The notes: generated from the sequence alone by a model not told the origin. Counted from the first letter of the stretch, positions 11,171-24,756 are shown. The stretch: 64,000 nt of DNA from Certhia americana (GCA_018697195.1 CM031879.1:36319408-36383407); one strand, 5' to 3'. Made by a program: numbers and translations.

Positions 11171-14100
11171 TACGATATAATATATGCTAACAATACACAG
11201 TATTGTTAACAATACAGTAGTTATAAATACACTATTACATGAGCAATTTGTAGTTTATACTGTGCCTTTAATTTCTAAATAGGAATTTGAATTTGTGTAC
11301 TATGAACTGACTGTGACAATATTTCTTTAAAAGTCAGTTATTAATACTAAGCTTAAAAAATCCTTCACTGCCACATATATGGATGGTGAGGTCAATAGAA
11401 TTATATGGACAAGTATGAATTTATGCCAAAAATTATATTTATACACAGGATCTTAAACATCACATTTCAAATATTAATGGCTTGGCAGAAGTTCCTGAGC
11501 AACCCCCACTGCTAATACTTTATGTATTTGTTCAGTGACTTAATTTCAGTGGTTCCAAATACTTTGCCGTTGGCAATATTTTTAAGTTTCAGTTTTGTCC
11601 ATGTGGGGATATTATGATTGAGTCCAGAGAGAGCCATTGTTCTTGTTGATCTGGCCTCAAAACAAATGCATGCACCTAGAGTACATGGTGTCATTTCTTG
11701 AAATACAGCCTCAACAGGGTTTTTGCAGTTTGATTTTTCTGAAAGGTCTGATACAAGTGCTGAGTTTCTAAAGTCTTTTATACATTAAGACTTACATGCA
11801 GCAAAGTATTTTTTCAAAACAAAAGCATTGATTTGCAACGTTGGAGACAGATGTCTGGCAGCAGATTATGTCCTTTTTTCTTTATAAACTCATATCTGAA
11901 ATGCCTTTGGCTATACTAATTATAGAACAGCATAGCATAAAAAATTATCTGCAAGGAGGTTTTTTTCTTTTACTTCAGTTACCCTAGAGCTTGAAAAAGA
12001 CTGAATCAGCAGTCCTGAATCAGATGTACTAATATAATGTAGAGACAAAATCAGAAAGACCGAAGTGCACAATGAGGTACAACGAGCAAGCAACATAAAG
12101 GCTATGCAGAGAAACTGCAGGAAAAACTGAAAGAAAGGAGAAAGCTGATGAGAGATTAAAAATAAAAAAAAATATGGATTTGTTTCATTGAAGCATTAGC
12201 TGTAATTTGATGGATAAATATCAGTAATGGCAAGCATACTAAGAGGAAATGAAAAGGTTAAAGACATCTTGGTTTACTGGTCCTGATGAACTTTTCATTT
12301 CCCTGCTTCAGACACAGCCTGAAAGCTCTGCAGTCATTAGAATTGGAGAAGAGTTTTCAAAGGGTCTGTGCTGAGGAAGGAGTGAGGAAGAGAGCTGGCA
12401 TGGAGGGCAAGTGGATTATGAGAAGGCCAATTTGCCTGGAAAAGAACAGAAGATATAAAATAGGTTAAGTAACAGATAACATGGGATTAGTCATTAACAG
12501 CCTTTTAAATAATAAACACTAACTAATTTGCAGGAAAACATGCTCTCTGAATAAAGGAAAAATAGTAAATGCAATAAAAATCCTGAATTTACTAAAGTTT
12601 TAAGTGCTATTCCTAATAACACTCTCATAAGTGTGGAAAATAAAGTACTTGAGTAGTAAGCAAAGAGTTACTGAAGACGACTGATCAAAGGCTTATTAGT
12701 CTGAAGGGATATAACAGGGCAGGATATTATTGCATAGATATAAAATAGAAAATAGTGAGGCTATTTCGCAGGAAGTGTGTACAGAGTTGTAGTGCTGTTG
12801 CTGGGACAAAGCACTTTGAAAATGAAGATATTGCATGTGAGTCATAGAAAGTACCTATCTCATTACACTTTTTCCTATTAAGGATTTAACTTGAGTCTTT
12901 GGGACATCAAGTTTTAGGAAAGAGCAGCTGGAAAGAACACGGGAAATGAGAACAAAATCTCAGGGTACATCTACATTTTCTGTGAAGTAAAGTAGGCCTT
13001 GACTGCCTCCAAAAAAGGAGTCGCCTTTCATAGAGACAGCAAATCTGCAAGGTCTCTGCTATTTTTGCCCTCCAGGGATGATCAGATGTTGCCCACAGTT
13101 TTCGGGCTACCCACTGAGTTGTGCTACAGCATCAACACAGCTGCCTGATAATTCCTGGAGTGAAGTGTCAAAGTTTATACTGCAGCCAAATTCTGCATCA
13201 TTCAATGAGATTCTATTGCATTGTAACAACCAGAAAATAGACTCAGTAAAAGCAAGCAAAATATTTTCTTTGTCAGAAGGAAAGCAGATTTTGCATCTCT
13301 CTCAGGCCTTTTGCTGGCTTTGTACTAGCAATATTTAGAAAAGTCTAATTCTACTGTCAGCAGTGTAGCTGTCTATATGGGAGGACACTTGTATTTTACC
13401 TTACAAAAATTTAGAGAGGTTAAAATGACCATGCAGGTACTTATACTCTAAAATAAAAAAATCTTCTGGGGTTAATGGAAAATATTACTGCTTTAGTTGT
13501 AAAGTTTTCCATAAGGACACATCATCAGTAGTTCTTTCAAACCTTTAATTGCTGTTGAGCATTGCAAATTTGTAACTTTCCTCTGCTTAATCCAATGGAT
13601 TTATCAAGGAAGGCATAAAAATGCAGAAATATAGAAATAAATAGTGGTCTGGTCAGCAGTAATAGCTGCATTTTAAGATTAGCAGAGTGGAAGTGGATTT
13701 TAGTTGCATGATTGGTTTTCTCTGGTTTGCTTTGAAAGAATGTTCAGTTTTGCATGCTATGAAACCCACTTAAGCCCTTCAAGACTTTCAATTATTTTAA
13801 ATTATTAGAATTGATAGTTGTGGTTTTAAGGTGTGAAACAGTGTATTATGTATTTTCCTGTATGCTTAGGCTTTTGTAGAAACTAATTTGTAAGACCCAT
13901 ATCGGCTTGGCCCAGCCTGTCATGGAGCTCTCTAGTTGATTCTTAGCTTGCAATAATTTGTTTTATTCCCTAACAGCTCTGAAAGAGTTAGATGTTCAAG
14001 GGTATGTTATTATAACCCTTTCCCAAGATCACCAAGAGCAGGTAGGAAAATGAGGAATGTAGGGCTTCCGGTAATTTCCCTCACAGAAGTTGTAGTCAGT

Positions 14101-15385
14101 TCTAGCAGTGTTAAATAAACAAAAGAGAATGAGATACAGTGGGCTTGATAACTTCAGCCTGCATCTTCATTCATCTTTCTGCAAGATTGCTTTTTCCAAT
14201 TTACATGGCAAAGGAAAATATAATATTCTCATCCTTACTTTATATTGGTTTTTGTCAATGTATGCATTTCTTCTTTCAGGAAAGGACTGTCTTTATTATC
14301 ATTATCAACTTTAGAGATGTGAGGTAAATTCAGTTCTATTTACCGAAAGTCCAGTTTCTGTGGAAGCAATGAACCCAGCTTTTGGTGGATGAATGATTTC
14401 AGATATTAAAAAGATAAGGGGCAGTTATTGGTCTGAAGTAATAGTACATGAGACAATGCTTAATGGTTTCTTACAATTATCTGAAACCTAGGAGCATCTT
14501 TGTAAGCTTTATTATTTTAAAAACACACAATGAGCATTTACTACACTCACTTTAATGTAGTTGCAATAAGTCCATGTTTATGTTAAGGAATATTCATCCC
14601 TATTTCATTTGATCATCTGAATTCAAAAGATTTATGGAAAATCCTGGGGTCGCTCTTAACCTACTTAGGCGACTGGCATACTTTTGGCTTGTGGACTGGT
14701 TTAAAGGAGGACTGACTCCTTTTTTTTTTTAGATAATGTGCTAAAGATTACTCTGAAATACATATATCTCCGTGTTAAAGTAATATTGGAAATACATTGT
14801 TGATTTGGAGTTTTAAGTGTTTGCATAAAAACTGGTGTTATTATCATGTTTATTCATCTTGAAATTTAGAGGTGCAAAAAGGTAAATAAAGGAACATCAA
14901 GGCCCCATTTTTCTCTGTGAAGAAAAAAAAAAAAAAAGAATCATTCGTTCAAATTTATGTTGTCTATTTACCAGCCACTCTTGGTCCCGTTAGTTACGTT
15001 TGAGAGTAAAATGCTGGAAATATAGTCCTCTGACATGAGACTACTCTCACATGGACATGATAACTGGGCCTGTGCTGAAATACGGCTAATTTTCTCCTTC
15101 CATTTCCTTCCTCCAAATGCAGAGCAAGGCTCTTTATTAAACTAGTAAAATTGTCTGTAAAATTTCCTGGTGGTAAGAGTAGATCCAAGCCCTGATAGTA
15201 ATGCACTGTCCATGCAACAGTGTTTTCTCTGCCTTTATCTACTTGGATCAAGGATACATGACAGTAGAACTTCCATCACCCCAGCACAACAGGAAACGCC
15301 TTTAATCAGGATGTTTCTTGGATAGCAAGGGTCCTAAGTTACTGCTACTCTCAGAGGCGTGATTATGATATACACTTATTATGAG

Positions 15386-15442
15386 ATATATATATATATA
15401 TATATATATATANNNNNNNNNNATATATATATATATATATAT
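15386..15442. repeat. (AT)n microsatellite with assembly gap
   Basis: AT dinucleotides occupy 15386-15412 and 15423-15442, separated by ten N at 15413-15422. The gap is inside the repeat, so its true length is unknown; ten N is likely a placeholder. Confidence 0.97.
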
Positions 15443-16277
15443 GATATAATACAGAACTTTCAAAAGCCATTTTGCCATTTAACCCATATGGTGACACTAA
15501 GCTATGTTCTGAAGGGAGAAAACTGTACAATACTTACTCAATGATAACCAGTTCAACCCATACAACCAGAGACCAATTTACCAAGATTTTATGATGAAAT
15601 GCTCAAATCACAGTCACTTCCAAGGAGGGCTAGTGAGTGCTCTTCTAAGGATATGGTTTAAATGAGGAAAACTCCATCCATATATTTTGGGTAATCAGCC
15701 ACTCTGACACCGTGTGTGCAGGAAAATGGAACAACAGTGCTCTGGAGCCGCTTTTTATTGTCCCCACCATCACCTTACTATGTGAGCCCCTCAACAACAG
15801 GAAACCAAGAGTCAGAATCTTTAGGACATATTTCTACATGCAGAGCTGTCATTTGGCTTCTGGCAAGGCCATGCTGCCTCTTAGCAGGTGCCACAACCTT
15901 CATTTCTTTTGGAAATCTATTGCCTTATCATAGGCAACTGTGAAAAATAAAGATTCATACTGTGACCATATGATTCTCACGCAGATTGCAGAGCAATGCT
16001 GTAGAAAGGTTAGAAATGGTAAAGAAGCGCTTCTTTCTGACTTGAACAGTCTCCAAATTACTATTGACCCAGCCTAGAGCATGTCTAGATGAAAAATGAA
16101 TGTGCAGCAGTCCATGTCCTATTGTTCCCTCCAATGAGTAAAGGATTTATCATGAAAGTTATATTAAAAAGCATTAAATGACCTTCTGTTATGCACACAA
16201 ACCTAGAGCTTTAAAATTCGTAATTCTGAACAGTCCTGTTTACTGTATGTCCTTAGGGATTTTTTTTGTTTTAACAG

Positions 16278-16319
16278 CATGCAGCTTGACAGAAATACAC
16301 TACCCAAAAAGGGATTAAG
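16278..16319 (+). CDS. NAV3: NAV3 coding exon 5 of window, 42-nt cassette
   Basis: 42 nt: one base, 13 codons, two bases. It encodes (S)MQLDRNTLPKKGL(R), a peptide I recognise from NAV3. Being 42 nt with the same phase at both ends, it can be skipped without frameshift. The acceptor ends ttgttttaacag; the donor is gtatat at 16320, poor in consensus and followed at once by alternating TA and a run of T. This layout is typical of a regulated exon whose 5' splice site needs U-rich-binding cofactors such as TIA1 (inference). Confidence 0.93.
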
Positions 16320-18629
16320 GTATATATATATATTTTTTTTTTTTGAGCATGACTGCTGCTTCTCTATTTTCCTGTAACCTTTTCTATGCTGCCTTTATTT
16401 TTCTTTTCTCCTTTTGTTGATCCTGTTTACAACAGAATTCTTGGAATTTCGATTCGAACCAGAAAATGTAAATTTTAATAATGGACTTTTTTCTTTCCAC
16501 ATCTGCCTAAGGTATAAATCTTCTTTCAAGATATACAATGGAAAATATATACTATTAGGGATCATTTGCTTATGCAATGAATCTTAAAAGGCATTGACTC
16601 CTGGAGAGCTAAAAGAGACAGAACAAGATAGTTATGCAGTTCGATAGGACTAATTATTGGAAACATTATGGGGAAAAACAAGTTTTTAGAGGTGTATATG
16701 GCTAATGCAAACACTCATGCAATTTGAACTGGAGAGCTATTGAAGGGTAGGGCTAGAAAATACTAATTTTACTGTCCAAGGTTAGTAAGTATAAAATATG
16801 TGCTGCTTTATACAGTTTTCTTATCCAGCAAAACACAGAATCCAACTTTGCTACTAACTCTTCACTAAATTCTGTCTTCATCACAGAAAACAGAATTTAT
16901 CCACCCTCTTCTCTCCTCCATAGTTAAAAGAGCGGATCATTAGGTAACTTGGCTGTTATCATCAGGCATGGAAATTCATCTCCTCAATCCAGGAAAAAGA
17001 TTTGGCAAGCAAGGATCTACATGGATGCATACAGACATTCTGATGCTTTCCAATAATTGAAATTGTACCATTAAATCTCATGAGTTATGAATAAATATTT
17101 ATGAAGTTTTAAGATAATGCTAAACTATTGTCATTATACTGCACCTCCTGACCTTCTGCACTAGATGCTTCTTGATAAGAATTTAGTCAAATTTCTTATC
17201 ATCACAAAACAATCATTTTGGATTTGGAAAGAATGGAAAAGGTGCAAGACATTAACGGCATGATGGGGAGCCTGCAAGGATATAATGGGATGATTGAGGT
17301 TTGTGGACACCATTCAGCTGTAAAGGTGGCTGAAACCTGAAAGTGAATTGGAGTGGGAAAACTGCTTATAGGGATATAAGAACAATCAGTTAGCCTGGAT
17401 TTAATATGCAGAGATCCCAGTCCAAAACACAAATCCTGAATTTCCATTTTGCCATCTTTCTAATCTGATAACCACTCTGTAACTCTGTACTCTACCACAT
17501 TTTTAGGCAAAGATCCTAGCCTTTTAGAAATGATCATGTCTTTTAGAAATGAGAAGGGAAAGTAAATATTTAATAAGGACAAGGCGGTTTACTGCTGCAA
17601 AATATTGTACAAAACCCCAAGCACAACACAAGAATTTACATGTTCATTTAATCTTCTCTCTAAGCAGAAACACTTGTGCCTTACAAGCCTGAAGCCTTTT
17701 CTGCTGCTTTGGGGAACACTGGTGTCTCATGACAGTAGCAAAGAAGGTGTTCATTTCTCAGCAGGATATTGTCTGAATAAAGCAGACTATTTCAGACATT
17801 GCTGAAAACAATCTCTTGATTAAGACCCACACTGTCTGCACAGTTTAATCACTGCCAGAATTGCTCTTCTGACAGCTCAGCCAAAGCTGGACCAGTGAGT
17901 TATCAGTTCTCCCTCTTAGCCCACATGTCACACTGCACTTGTTTTGTTGGCTTACCATAGGAAGCAGTTGATGAATTATTTGATTGCCAAACTTCTTCCT
18001 TCCAGAGAACTTGTTTCTGCTAATTGTTTATTTTTCCTGTCCCTTTCCCTCCCCTCAGTTTGGGGCAGGACAAAACGTCAGGTAGCATTCAGAGTGGCAG
18101 ACCATGTGCATATGACCATGAGTAGCTGTCATTACCAATGCAGACTCCTTTTTCTGAGTGGTTGATGTTTCACTCCTGTTGTCTAATCAATTGCCCACAT
18201 GGTATGTGACAGATGTCATTTTGTAAGTGGCTACTAACGTTCCTTGGCTTCTATTCTCTCCATTCCCCATCCTAACCATACAGCTTCCAAGCTTTTGCAT
18301 CAACCTGTGCAATTCCTATAGTTTTGAAGTCCTTTTCTGTCAGCACAGTTGTCTGTCTGCTATGGTATATCATCCTGTCTCTTCAAAAGAAGGGAATGCT
18401 CTTTTGGGGAGGGGGATGAAGAGTAAGGGGGGTTCAAGTCCTGTATGTTTTCTGTTGTAACCCAATGGTGAATTGTACCTAGTTAAAATCTTTGGTGATA
18501 ATCACTTGATTAGACTTGATGTTTTCCTAGGGATTTGTTCTAACTGGTGAAGAGTATTTATGTGACGGCTGTTTCTTTCCAAGACATCACCTTGTCATTG
18601 TCTTGAGCATGTCAGCTGTGGTTTTTCAG
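16320..18629 (+). other. NAV3: Intron, 2.3 kb
   Basis: Begins with (TA)n then a 12-nt T run, and contains a short direct repeat (cttttagaaatga at 17521 and 17540). Nothing else recognised. Confidence 0.88.
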
Positions 18630-18790
18630 ATATGCACCATCATCCCGGCAGACAAGTCAGGAGGAAGGCAAGGAATGGCTACGCTCCCATTCAACTGGAG
18701 GCCTGCAAGACACTGGCAGTCAGTCCCCACTTGTTTCTCCTTCAGCTATGTCTTCATCTGCAACTGGAAAATACCATTTTTCCAATCTGG
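18630..18790 (+). CDS. NAV3: NAV3 coding exon 6 of window
   Basis: 161 nt: one base completing Arg/Ser, 53 codons, one base of Val. It begins YAPSSRQTSQEEGKEWLRSH and ends GKYHFSNL. It matches NAV3 closely; the mostly polar sequence suggests a linker. The acceptor is tggtttttcag at 18629; the donor is gtaaat at 18791. It is needed for frame: joining 9835 directly to 20625 would shift the reading frame, whereas inclusion of this exon, with or without the 42-nt cassette, restores it. Confidence 0.96.
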
Positions 18791-20624
18791 GTAAATGCTG
18801 TTTCCCTTCACTTCTTTTCCTCAGTAATAGAACCATAAAATTCAACTGTACATGTTTCTTAGTCTGCCAGACTAGGTAGTTTATTTTTAACATCTTCATC
18901 ACCATACTGTTGTACCTCCTTAATAAGGGGAAAGTCACAGTGTTGTTAATGAAGTGGGTCGAGGTGCCACCTATTTTGCACAGAGAAAAAAAAAAAAACA
19001 AAAAAAACCAACAGATTCTTTATGACTTGACCAAGGAGATAAATTTTGAGGGAGAGCTGGAAATTAGCATTTAGTTCAAAGCTATTCATCTTTTAGGTTT
19101 CACAGTCAGTAGGATTCTTTCCGGTGATTTTAGTGAATGTCAGAATTTTTTGTACATGTAGCTTTGCTTTGAGATAGACCTTTTCAATGTGTTTCAGTAG
19201 CTGGACATGGCTATAACTGCACTGGGCCCAATCCAAATCCTAACCTTGAATGCAACATAGTATTTTGGGATGTAAGTCACATTGCAGTTTTATTTGATTA
19301 CAAACCAAGGTTTAGATTTCGTTCTTCTGAATCTCGTTTCAAATTAATCCAACACAAGCTTTATTTTTTTTATTGTTTTGGGTTTTTTTCTTTCTTTCTT
19401 TAGTTCTGAATAAAAAACACTTATCTGCACTGCACTTGACACATAACTAGGTTCGCAGTGAGCTTTTTATGGTTTAGGCCCTTACTGAGGAATTAGTAAC
19501 ATCCTTTGAAGCATTAACACTTCTATCACTGTCACAGCTTATGGCATGTGTAGGTTACGATCACTCAAAAGAAATTTGATAACGTTAGTCTTTAGTACAG
19601 GAGAAGAAGTTGAGCTAAGCCACTTTTAAAAATGAAATTGGATCCTTGTTAAGAAAGCCACTGCTTTGAATTTTCCTCCTGTACTTTTAGACACAGCTCT
19701 TTGTAAGCAGTGTTTTTTCACTATATTATTATCAGTTTACAATTATCTCCTCTTCTTTTGTTCATAGTTCTTGTGAACTCACAATAGAGAGCAATAAGAT
19801 CATGGGGTTTAAAATTTATTTTTTCATTGTCCTTTGTTTTTTTTCAGTTTTCATAGCCCTATGGAATAATTTGCTCTCACAACATAGCTGTGCTGGTAGT
19901 TTATAACTTAGGACATCTTGGATGATCTAAAATTAAAGTCCAGACACTGAGGCTGAATATGGTTAGACAGTTAGCTTTTTCTTCTAGGCATTGAGATTGT
20001 GTGGTCCAGGACAACTACAGCTATGCTTTCCTTCCTACTGGCAAAAGAATTCTGAGAACACTTAAAGTAGGTTCATCAATGCTGTTCTTGATTTCAGCCA
20101 TCTGGCTATAGGCCTGACTACACCTGTTTATTAGGATGAGATTCAACTGAGGCCTGTGCACAAATATTAACCTAATATAGTGGTAAGTGCTCCTGAAAAT
20201 CAAAGGATAAATGTCTTGCATATGCAAATAAACTTTGGTCTTAACAGCAGTCAGTGATACAGGTATATAACAATAAAGTACAGATACTGATTAATTAGAA
20301 GAGCTGCTTATAAAAATACTTTCTGTCCCTTATTCCTTTTTAACTTTTGAATCTCCACCATTGATTTTCTGTCTTGGGCTACCAAAGGGTGTTCAGACAC
20401 CAGTGTTACTGTTACCATGTGTTTTACAGGATTAATGTCATCCAGCTCCTTTGAGGCCATCTGCTCCACCTTTTTGTTGTAGCTTTAAATATAGGAATAA
20501 AAATCTTCCTTTTTCTCAACAGCATGAAGTCCATCTAACCATGCTAGTCCTACATTACAATTTTGTGCAGAGACAAAATTCACTTAATGGAAATGTGCTT
20601 CATTAATAAAGCTTTTTATTCCAG
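18791..20624 (+). other. NAV3: Intron, 1.8 kb
   Basis: AT-rich, with an interrupted A run near 18984-19007. No repeat family or gene recognised. The acceptor is ctttttattccag at 20624. Confidence 0.88.
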
Positions 20625-20813
20625 TGAGTCCAACCAACCTGTCACAGTTTAACCTTCCTGGACCCAGCATGATGCGTTCAAACAGCATCCCTGCACAAGA
20701 CACCTCTTTTGATCTCTATGATGACTCCCAACTGTGTGGCAGTGCTACGTCCTTAGAAGAGAGACCACGAGCCATCAGTCATTCAGGTTCATTCAGGGAC
20801 AGCATGGAAGAAG
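20625..20813 (+). CDS. NAV3: NAV3 coding exon 7 of window
   Basis: 189 nt: two bases completing Val, 62 codons, one base. It begins SPTNLSQFNLPGPSMMRSNS and ends SGSFRDSMEE. Polar with several RxxS/SxS sites; conserved across navigators, probably a regulatory disordered segment. The donor is gtaagg at 20814. Confidence 0.97.
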
Positions 20814-23221
20814 GTAAGGCTGAGTAACTACTTAGATCAGCAAACATGTCCCAAAATAGATGTCCAAATCATAGTAAAATTTTAAAATATTTCTTCTGCA
20901 CCCTGCACCATAGAAAACTTTATTTTGTGAAGCTTTTATTAATCCTGTTGAGTAGGACTCACAAGCCTTCCTTATCCTAAAACATTGAAGGTATTCCACT
21001 CAGTAATATGCAATGCTGTATGTATCTCATACATGTATAAATCCTCTATCCAGAAATTTTGCTGAAAAGGAAGCCAGACTTGGAAAATTATTCTTTTTTC
21101 CTCTAAATCCAAAATATCAGAATGTACCTTGACTACAATGTTCCTCTGCTTTCTTAGTCCTACTTCTGTGCTTCCTTTTTTTCCCCCAGATACCAGTGAT
21201 ACTTAGCATCTCCTTTCTTTTGTAATCAGTTAATCTCCCCACTTTCCTACTGCCTCTTACAGCAAACACCATGTGAATTTCTGCATTGAAATTCTGTAAT
21301 ATAAACTGACCTCAGTAATAATTTATGCAGATTATTACTGTCTGCTTTCTTTCATGCTGTCTGCAACATCTGGAACTTGGTGAATATTTTTTGGTTTGGT
21401 TTTGGGTTTTGCTGTTTCATCCAGTGAGAGCCTGACAACTCCTAATTAAATGCACTGTAGGATTTTCTTCAGACTAACATTTCTGATAAATCTGATTATT
21501 TGCAGAATTCCCATGAGTGCAAAGTCCTTACGCCCTTTAATTAAACAAAAAAAAGGCAACTGAAATTCCACGGAATTCATTCTATAACACTCATCTTGTT
21601 TACTGCTAATTGATGACAATATAAATTATAATAGGCAAATTTTAAAAGTCTCGCCTTAACCTCCAAACATTATAGTCAGGAGATAAAAGGGGGGGAAAAA
21701 GTCTTAGATAAAACAACAGACAAATAATACTTCTACTTTTTGATTCCTTTTACTGTATTTTAGATGATATATCAGGCAGACATCTGGGTATGTAATACTA
21801 GCAGTAGGGTGCAGGACAACTCATGCTGAGAGTTGTCAGCACAAAGGATGGCTGACTGCACAAAAGAATATCACATAATTCAAGGACAGAGCTGACTACA
21901 GACACTTTGCTGAGGAACAGAATTATCAAAGGAAACACTGGAAGAAAAATAGAGAAAACAAAGCAATTTATGCATGGAAAAAGAGGTGTTAAATGTAGAA
22001 TGTCAGTAATGGGTCACTGGTGGGTTTGATGAAAGCTTTTTCATTGGTTATGTTTCATATCCAGCTGGAGTGGATAACGCTGATCAACCTGAGTAAGTGA
22101 AAGTCAATGCAGCAGGAATAAACAGTTTTCAGCAGTTAATGGTCATTAGAGATTAACATCAAATGATGCTGTTAGAAGGTCAAGTGTATTTTAAGATAGG
22201 AGGTCTGAGGAAGGTTAAAGTGAAATAAGTGAGGTAATGCACACAGCCACTGTGTATGAATGCAGATTGGGGGTTTGGCTGAGACATTTAAACCAGAGAC
22301 TGAAAATCAAACATACCTTGGAAGCCACTCCATTTCAAAGGTCAGTGTACCACGTTTCTATAAATACAAAACTACACTTAAAGTCCATTTGACTAATCCA
22401 AGTATACTTGTAGTGTCTGTTTCTTGCATACAGAAGCCAGGTAGCTATTATGGCAAATTAATTTTTTTATCAAACCCTGGCAGATTATAAATATCAAAAA
22501 AACTTCTTGTGAAACAAAAATAAAAAAGAGGTAATGAAATAAATTATCTTCTTTAAAATTATCTGTGGATATAGCCTTCCTCAGGATAGTAATCAAAAGC
22601 AGAAAGGGGCAATTTTTAAAGTTTTAGTCTTCATTTGTCATTTCCAGATAGGCCAGGAACCCCATTTCTTAAAGTGCAGCCCTGCAACATTCACTTGACG
22701 CTCTTGAGGTTGTCTCCACTGAGGATTAGGGAAAATATAGCACTACTCTTCACAGTTATCCCTTTCCCATGGACTGCAACTACACAAGTCAGCCTTGCTG
22801 CGGGAAGCTTGGGAGCTCACCCCATGGAGTGTGTCCTGTTTTCCAAAGCATAGTCTCTTACTAAAATCAGTTGTTCAGCTGAGGACAGGTGTATAAACAG
22901 CTCGATTTCTGGTTTCTCTAAAGAGTGTAATTATCAAGTGATTTCTTGTCAAAGCAACAAAAGTGACACTTGTTTTGATGATGATAATATAAAATGTCAT
23001 TGTCTCACTCGCCTGCCACATATACGGGAAAGTATTTTTTCTGTATATGACAGTCTTTCTAAATGCAGTGAAATCTATTAATAGCTATTCTATACTCATA
23101 GTTCATAATTGCTCTTTGTGTAAAATTGTTTCTCATTTTAAAAATTTGTTTACTTATTGAGCTACATGGGGGAAGTTCTATGATTTCATCAATATTTCAT
23201 GTTATTTCCCTTTTTTTAAAG
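20814..23221 (+). other. NAV3: Intron, 2.4 kb
   Basis: I see nothing beyond AT-rich intronic sequence and short homopolymers. It ends in tttccctttttttaaag. Confidence 0.88.
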
Positions 23222-23274
23222 TACACGGGTCCTCATTATCTCTTGTCTCCAGCACATCCTCTCTCTACTCTACG
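23222..23274 (+). CDS. NAV3: NAV3 coding exon 8 of window, 53 nt
   Basis: 53 nt: two bases completing Val then 17 codons, HGSSLSLVSSTSSLYST. A short Ser-rich lead-in to the coiled-coil section. It ends in phase 0 at a strong donor, gtgagt (23275). The reading frame stays open for 84 more codons into the intron, which I take as chance. Confidence 0.96.
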
Positions 23275-24644
23275 GTGAGTATTGACATTGTAGAAAAAAG
23301 TTCTGCCTGCCTCAGTTCTTGTTCATTGTTCATGAAAATTTCAATACTTTGGGATCTAGAAGAATTAGAATTTTACTGCAATAAAGTAGGAATGTTTAAT
23401 TTCAGCTTTGAAATTAAACTGCATACTATTTTAGAGGACATTATTTTCACTTTCTTAGGTGAATTGCTTATAAATGTTTACAATCACCCAGTGTACATTT
23501 TAAAAACTAAAATCAAGGTGAAAGTCTAAAGAAGTCTGTTTTATGGGGGTCCTTATACTATTGTGGTTGACCATTTTGAGTCATTTTGCTTACTTTCAGC
23601 TAGTGCACAACTTAGAAAATTATTTCTATCCTGGCAATGTTTGAGGTAAACTTGAAAACCACAAGATTGCCTTAGGGTAAGGGAGATGTAATTTGGATTT
23701 TAAATGTCCACTGATTTTTCTTGCAAGTGGCAGCATTTAGATGTTATTTACAAAGAGAGTAACTTTCTAAAATTTTATTCTTTGCTAGTTAGATTAATTA
23801 GAGCAAGTAATATCTGTTTCTACCTTCAGAAGTTTTTCTGAGTTTGATTTTTTTCCCTCTATTGTTTGGTTTGTTTTTTTGGTTTTTTAATTTTATGGAG
23901 GGTTTTTTATATATTTTGCATCATTTATTGTTTCAGTTGTTCTACTAACAAGAAATCATCCATAGGGAAGCAGTTGAACATTTTTGGACATTACCTTGCT
24001 GGTACACAGCAGTTGCTTTGCAACCTCCTCACTAACTACAATTACATGCTGCAATAGCCCCTTTTCACAGGAGAGGAACCCACTCACCTTCTTTCATCCC
24101 ATGCATTCATGAATAGTGTGTGTCCTCTCCATGTGTCCAGGTGTTGAATAGTGTCAGCTGATGTTCCAGGGATGGAATATTCCTCTACCCAGAGCCAGCA
24201 CCAGTTCTTGCCTAGGAATACCAAGCCCATGCAGTTTGATGCATATGTAGCACGCGGTAGCTCTGTCTCAATGCCAAAATCATGTTAGCTTGAAAAGGAT
24301 GTTGCATATGTGCACAATGGCGCCTCTCCTAGTTCTGTTTAATCATATAAAGGTATATTTAAAACATCAAGTACACATGCCTTAGGTTTTTACAGGCCTT
24401 AAACTGCAAGTTGCTATACATTCCAGTCCAGACCAGTCCTGAATTATTTGGAAGCGGGAGACAGGAGGTGAAAGTGGGAGGTAGAATGTATATACAGGCT
24501 GACTATACAAGAGGCATGACTTACATTCAGAATTAAGCTTCTTACTTATGTTTTGGTGGTTGAAAAAAATCTTTAGAACTATTTCCCTATCTGTGATCCA
24601 CTACAATCAGTTTGCATGGGAAGGTGTGTAATTATAATTCAAAC

Positions 24645-24656
24645 TTTGACGTCAAA
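24645..24656. promoter_or_regulatory. Full-consensus CRE palindrome (TGACGTCA)
   Basis: tttgacgtcaaa is a 12-bp perfect palindrome with the complete CREB/ATF octamer at 24647-24654, in a CpG-poor AT-rich intron. An octamer-like tttgcat lies about 35 bp upstream. Regulatory activity is only inferred. Confidence 0.4.
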
Positions 24657-24672
24657 TTTTAGAAAAATTAGT

Positions 24673-24706
24673 TTTCGTCTATCAGTTATGGGACTGATAG
24701 ATGAAA
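24673..24706. repeat. Inverted repeat, 14-bp arms, 6-nt loop
   Basis: Arms tttcgtctatcagt and actgatagatgaaa pair fully with one G-U wobble around tatggg. Function unknown. Confidence 0.7.
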
Positions 24707-24756
24707 CAAATCAAGCTATAAAGTGAAACAGGATGCTTTCAGCACCCAGGCACTCT

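Larger units (their letters stand above)
9836..16277 (+). other. NAV3: Intron, 6.4 kb
   Basis: Contains a 47-nt T tract (10060-10106), an A/T-only zone at 11088-11170, a long A run near 14923, and an (AT)n repeat broken by a 10-N gap (15386-15442). I see no coding exon or transposon here. The intron ends in ttttttttgttttaacag. Confidence 0.88.

Noticed and set aside
15359..15544. Open frame running through the (AT)n repeat
   Set aside because: It is Tyr-Ile repeat translation across unknown bases (10 N) and cannot be evaluated.
20682..20699. Second SxIP candidate (SNSIPA)
   Set aside because: The residue two before Ile is Asn, not Ser, so it does not fit Ser-x-Ile-Pro.
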